Source: Anaerolineae bacterium (lineage in GTDB: Bacteria; Chloroflexota; Anaerolineae; Aggregatilineales; UBA3940). Taken from it: a stretch of DNA of 6,807 bases. The translations under genes and the position numbers were made by a program. Positions 4,163 through 6,807 of this stretch are shown piece after piece (within the stretch, counting starts at the first letter, position 1; every line of letters begins with the position of its first letter). The stretch lies in assembly GCA_020852775.1 (NCBI GenBank), contig JADZAD010000064.1:1-6807 (forward strand). Direction: 5' to 3'. The notes beneath the pieces were generated by a model. It had not been told where the DNA came from. It was given only the letters and a program-made list of their open reading frames with translations, and searched no databases.

Positions 4163-6556
4163 TTACTCGTAGCTCAACGACTCACGCACGCTGACCCGTG
4201 ATGCCCGGTTGGAGGGCAGGACGCTGGCCAGTGATGATACAAACAGGACGATCAGCAGCCACCAGAAGAATCCGATCGGGCTGACGCTGAAGACCAGCGG
4301 GCGTTCAAAGAAGGCGTTTCCGAGCGCCGTAGCAAAGGCATACGACACCGGCAGGCTGAGGATCGCAGCCAGCACCCAGCTGATCATCCCGATCAGGATG
4401 CCTTCCGTCAGGAAGACATTCCTTACCGCATTATCCGCCGCACCGATCGAGCGCATCACCCCAATTTCACGGGTGCGTTCCATCACGTTCAGGCTCATCG
4501 TGCTGGCCAGCCCCAGCCCGCCGACGATAGCGAGCAGGATGGCCATGAACAGCATGAAATACACGAAGAAGTCAAGCTGCTGCGCTTGCGCCCCGATAAG
4601 CTGCTGTGTGGTGATCGTCTGGCTGACGGGGATGCCGGAGCGCTTGAAGCGTTCCTGCAACTCCCGCCCGATGCGCGCCTGCGATGCCGCGTCATGCTGC
4701 TCAGTGCCGATGATCCCTACCACGGACTGGCCCGGTGCGCCGGTCAGCCGGGTGATGTAGTCGAAGTTCGCGTAGGCGAACGGCGGCCCGGTCAGGCTCA
4801 TGATGCCGACGATCTCGAAGCGATAGCTATCGCCGTTCACATCGAGCTTGACGGTATCACCAACCTGCAGATACGGGTTATCACGCACGACCTGCCGGCT
4901 GAGCACCAGCTTGTTCGTGTCGCCTTCCTCCAGCCAGCGGCCTTCCTCCATCGTGGGCACGACAAACGGCGTATCGATGGGCGGCGCGAAGATCGTAAAG
5001 TCATTACCCTCGGTGCCGTCTGGCTGGAAGGGCAGGGCGCTGCCGAATCCCCAGCCCTCGATGCGGGTCACGCCCGGCACAAGGCTTGCTACCCGCTGGA
5101 TTCGGGTGACGGGCTGCGGCTCGCTGAAGACCATCTGCACGTCGTAACCGAAGACCTTGAAGATCGTGTCCAGCTCGATTCCGACCGATGAGCGCAGGTT
5201 GAGCACTGAGAGGAAGATCGCCCCGGCAACTGTCAGCGTGACCAGCGTCAGCGCCAGCCGCCCCTTGCGCCGGAAGGTGTTGCGGATTGAGAGCATCGTC
5301 GGGCGAGGCAGCCCGCGGATGGTCGTGATCAGGCGATCGATCAGGCCTTCGCGTGTCTGCATATCGCCGATGCCGTAGTCGCTGACGGCCTCGCGCACCG
5401 TAATGCGTGTGCCCATCATGACAGGCACAAACGCCGCCAGCAGCGGGGTGCCGACAGCTGTCAGCACCTGCGCAGCCAGCACCCAGCCGGGGATGTAGAA
5501 GTTGCTGACATTGACGTTCAGGAAGGTGGCCAGCACCGTGGTCAGGCCAACAGCCAGGCCATAGCCCACCGGCACGGCGATCACCAGCGCCAGCCCGCCG
5601 AAGATACCGGACATCACCAGGTACACCCCAACCACCTGCCGTGCCTGCGCACCGACCGCCTTCATCATGCCGACCTGCCGCTTCTGCTGGGCGAGGATCG
5701 ACGAGATCGTGTTGATCACGAGGAAGGCGCTGAGGCCAAGCGAGAGGAAGCCGAGGATGCCCAGCACCGTGACGAACCCGGAGACGATATCCGAGGCCCA
5801 GTGCCGCCCCGGCTCCAGCGTCTGCGCGAAGCCGATGACGTACCCGTAGCTTCCCAGCCGGTCAGTAACCCGGTTAGCAACCACCTGCACTTCTTCCACT
5901 GTACGGATGTCCGGGTCCGTGACGATGTTCAGGTAGTTCAACTCTCCGTAATAGCCGAGCCAGCGCACCGTCTCCATCGAGGCGTAGCCGGTGAACTGCG
6001 GGAAAAGATTCGCCGGGATCGCGTTCAGGTCATGCACGACCCCACCGATCACCAGCTCTCGCTGCGTGCCGTCCGGTAGTTCGACCAGCACCATGTCACC
6101 AACCTGCTTGTTCAGGAAGGCCAGCGCCGTGCGCTCCAGCAGGATTTCACGCCGCTCCGGGGGGAATGATCCTTGCTCAACCTCGAACGTGTTCACCGCG
6201 AGGGTGTTGAAGTTACGCACGGCGAACAGGTCGAGATTGCTCCAGGTGTCTGTCCCGCTCTGGATTTGTACCGAATACTGGATACGGCCCTCCGCCTGCG
6301 CGACACCCGGGATCCCCTCGATCGTGCGTTCCAGTCCCTCTTCAAAGGGGGTGAATACTGCCATGGTGATAGTGGCCGGGTTGATCTCGCGGAAGGAGGC
6401 GTCCATATCATTGATCAGGACGTCCCGCGTGATGAACACACCACTGAAAGCGAACACCCCGACGGCGATCGCCAGCGTGACGAGCAGCGTGCGAGGCTTG
6501 TTCTCCAGAATGTCCCGAACGACTTTCCGCCAGCGCGGAGTGAACATCTCTATCAT
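4163..6556 (-). CDS. MacB/LolC-type ABC transporter permease with two FtsX modules
   Basis: The 797-residue integral membrane protein is a type VII ABC permease in duplicated form. The first half has a membrane segment at about 23-44, a large extracytoplasmic MacB-PCD-like domain (45-255) and three membrane segments (about 257-281, 311-343, 358-382). The second half repeats this: segment at 434-453, external domain 455-660, and segments near 663-688, 714-739 and 763-780. Each half has the FtsX coupling motif after its first core helix: Q-V-G-M-M-K-A-V-G-A (294-303) and E-I-G-V-M-R-S-I-G-A (697-706). It ends in the typical R-A-S-R-V-S-V-R-E-S-L-S-Y-E. Such proteins use ATP hydrolysis by a separate ATPase to move substrates mechanically outside the membrane; none is encoded here. 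Start: ATG at 6556 is used; ATG at 6547 (residue 4) is also possible because the only upstream AGGT is 2 nt from the first and 11 nt from the second. Confidence 0.93.
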   Translation of the reverse strand: MIEMFTPRWRKVVRDILENKPRTLLVTLAIAVGVFAFSGVFITRDVLINDMDASFREINPATITMAVFTPFEEGLERTIEGIPGVAQAEGRIQYSVQIQSGTDTWSNLDLFAVRNFNTLAVNTFEVEQGSFPPERREILLERTALAFLNKQVGDMVLVELPDGTQRELVIGGVVHDLNAIPANLFPQFTGYASMETVRWLGYYGELNYLNIVTDPDIRTVEEVQVVANRVTDRLGSYGYVIGFAQTLEPGRHWASDIVSGFVTVLGILGFLSLGLSAFLVINTISSILAQQKRQVGMMKAVGAQARQVVGVYLVMSGIFGGLALVIAVPVGYGLAVGLTTVLATFLNVNVSNFYIPGWVLAAQVLTAVGTPLLAAFVPVMMGTRITVREAVSDYGIGDMQTREGLIDRLITTIRGLPRPTMLSIRNTFRRKGRLALTLVTLTVAGAIFLSVLNLRSSVGIELDTIFKVFGYDVQMVFSEPQPVTRIQRVASLVPGVTRIEGWGFGSALPFQPDGTEGNDFTIFAPPIDTPFVVPTMEEGRWLEEGDTNKLVLSRQVVRDNPYLQVGDTVKLDVNGDSYRFEIVGIMSLTGPPFAYANFDYITRLTGAPGQSVVGIIGTEQHDAASQARIGRELQERFKRSGIPVSQTITTQQLIGAQAQQLDFFVYFMLFMAILLAIVGGLGLASTMSLNVMERTREIGVMRSIGAADNAVRNVFLTEGILIGMISWVLAAILSLPVSYAFATALGNAFFERPLVFSVSPIGFFWWLLIVLFVSSLASVLPSNRASRVSVRESLSYE

Positions 6557-6601
6557 AGACCTACCACGACTTGATGGGACTGTCCGCCATCAGTGACAAA
6601 T

Positions 6602-6632
6602 CGCGGGCTGAGGAGACGGTTCCCAGCCCGCG
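6602..6632 (-). terminator. GC-rich hairpin, possible weak terminator or attenuator
   Basis: CGCGGGCTG (6602-6610) and CAGCCCGCG (6624-6632) form a perfect 9-bp stem around a 13-nt loop, with two more possible G-C pairs inside. On the minus strand it stands 13 nt after the stop of the partial gene and is followed by ATTTGTC, a poor T tract. It may end that transcript partly, protect its 3' end or attenuate reading into the permease 45 nt further on. The 89 bp between the two genes hold only a weak promoter-like pair (TTGTCA, 17 bp, CATCAA). Confidence 0.5.
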
Positions 6633-6645
6633 GACGACCAGAACT

Positions 6646-6807
6646 CTACTGGCTGGATAGCCTGTAATCGTCGGACTGTGCGTCTTCAGAACCATCTGCA
6701 CCGGGGAGATTGTACTTCTCCCGGGCCTTGGCCTGGCTTTCTTCGCGCACCTCGGCGGTCTCCTCAATGGCAGCACGCGCTGAGGCTTCCGAGGCGATCA
6801 GTTCCTC
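6646..6807 (-). CDS. Unrecognised acidic helical protein, C-terminal fragment
   Basis: An open frame enters from the right edge and stops at TAG (6646-6648), giving the last 53 residues of a protein. The fragment begins EELIASEASARAAIEETAEV, a Glu/Ala-rich helix that is probably coiled-coil, followed by K-A-R-E-K-Y-N-L-P-G and an acidic, disordered-looking tail ending D-Y-R-L-S-S-Q. Regular helical composition supports this frame over an Arg/Pro-rich overlapping one. It is in the same direction as the permease, 89 bp upstream, but separated by a hairpin. Nothing in it resembles the usual end of an ABC ATPase, though a C-terminal extension cannot be excluded. Function unknown. Confidence 0.65.
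   Translation of the reverse strand, partial: EELIASEASARAAIEETAEVREESQAKAREKYNLPGADGSEDAQSDDYRLSSQ

Noticed and set aside
4586..5191. Plus-strand frame of 201 codons inside the permease
   Set aside because: It is antisense to a well-supported membrane protein, lacks a recognisable domain and fits the codon-position shadow expected in GC-rich DNA.
5991..6596. Plus-strand frame of 201 codons over the permease start
   Set aside because: Ser/Arg/Thr-rich antisense shadow without a ribosome binding site or motif.
6561..6776. Minus-strand frame of 71 codons upstream of the permease
   Set aside because: It overlaps the Glu/Ala-rich C-terminal frame (6646-6807) in another phase, is Arg/Pro-rich, and crosses the hairpin at 6602-6632.

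Overview
The window looks like chromosomal DNA from a moderately GC-rich bacterium (about 60% by eye). The genes are closely spaced and carry good Shine-Dalgarno sites. Signal peptides are of the lipoprotein type, and the efflux adaptors are lipoproteins rather than inner-membrane-anchored proteins. Together with a 797-residue double-FtsX permease, this is what I would expect of a Chloroflexota (Anaerolineae-like) genome. That assignment is inference from style, not from a marker gene.

Layout. (1) Positions 1-115, minus strand: the first 38 codons of an unrecognised protein with an SCGGH motif, running off the left edge. (2) Positions 116-258: a divergent intergenic region with a -10-like hexamer for each direction and a perfect 12-bp palindrome. 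(3) Positions 259-996, plus strand: an exported, probably lipid-anchored protein made of two copies of a beta-rich repeat offset by exactly 100 residues. (4) Positions 1018-1044: a hairpin with A and T tracts on both sides, serving as a terminator for both converging genes. (5) Positions 1069-1287, minus strand: a canonical cold-shock protein with its own promoter (1418-1447) and a leader of about 120 nt. (6) Positions 1463-1490: a strong terminator for the large minus-strand cluster. (7) Positions 1520-6556, minus strand: in transcription order, a MacB/LolC-type permease with two FtsX modules, then two tandem paralogous HlyD/MacA-like lipoprotein adaptors. (8) Positions 6646-6807, minus strand: the C-terminal end of an acidic, helical protein entering from the right edge.

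How it works together. The permease and two adaptors form most of a type VII (MacB-like) ABC transporter: permease in the membrane and lipid-anchored adaptors on the outer face. No ATPase gene is present in the window, so the motor subunit must be encoded elsewhere. A likely internal promoter (4113-4141) and a structured leader next to the ribosome binding site allow the two adaptors to be expressed separately from the permease. The most interesting aspects are the paired adaptors, whose C-terminal parts are conserved but whose coiled-coil tips differ, their 33-residue internal periodicity, and the leader structure in front of them. The rest (cold-shock gene, terminators) is ordinary. I see no mobile element, CRISPR array, tRNA or rRNA.
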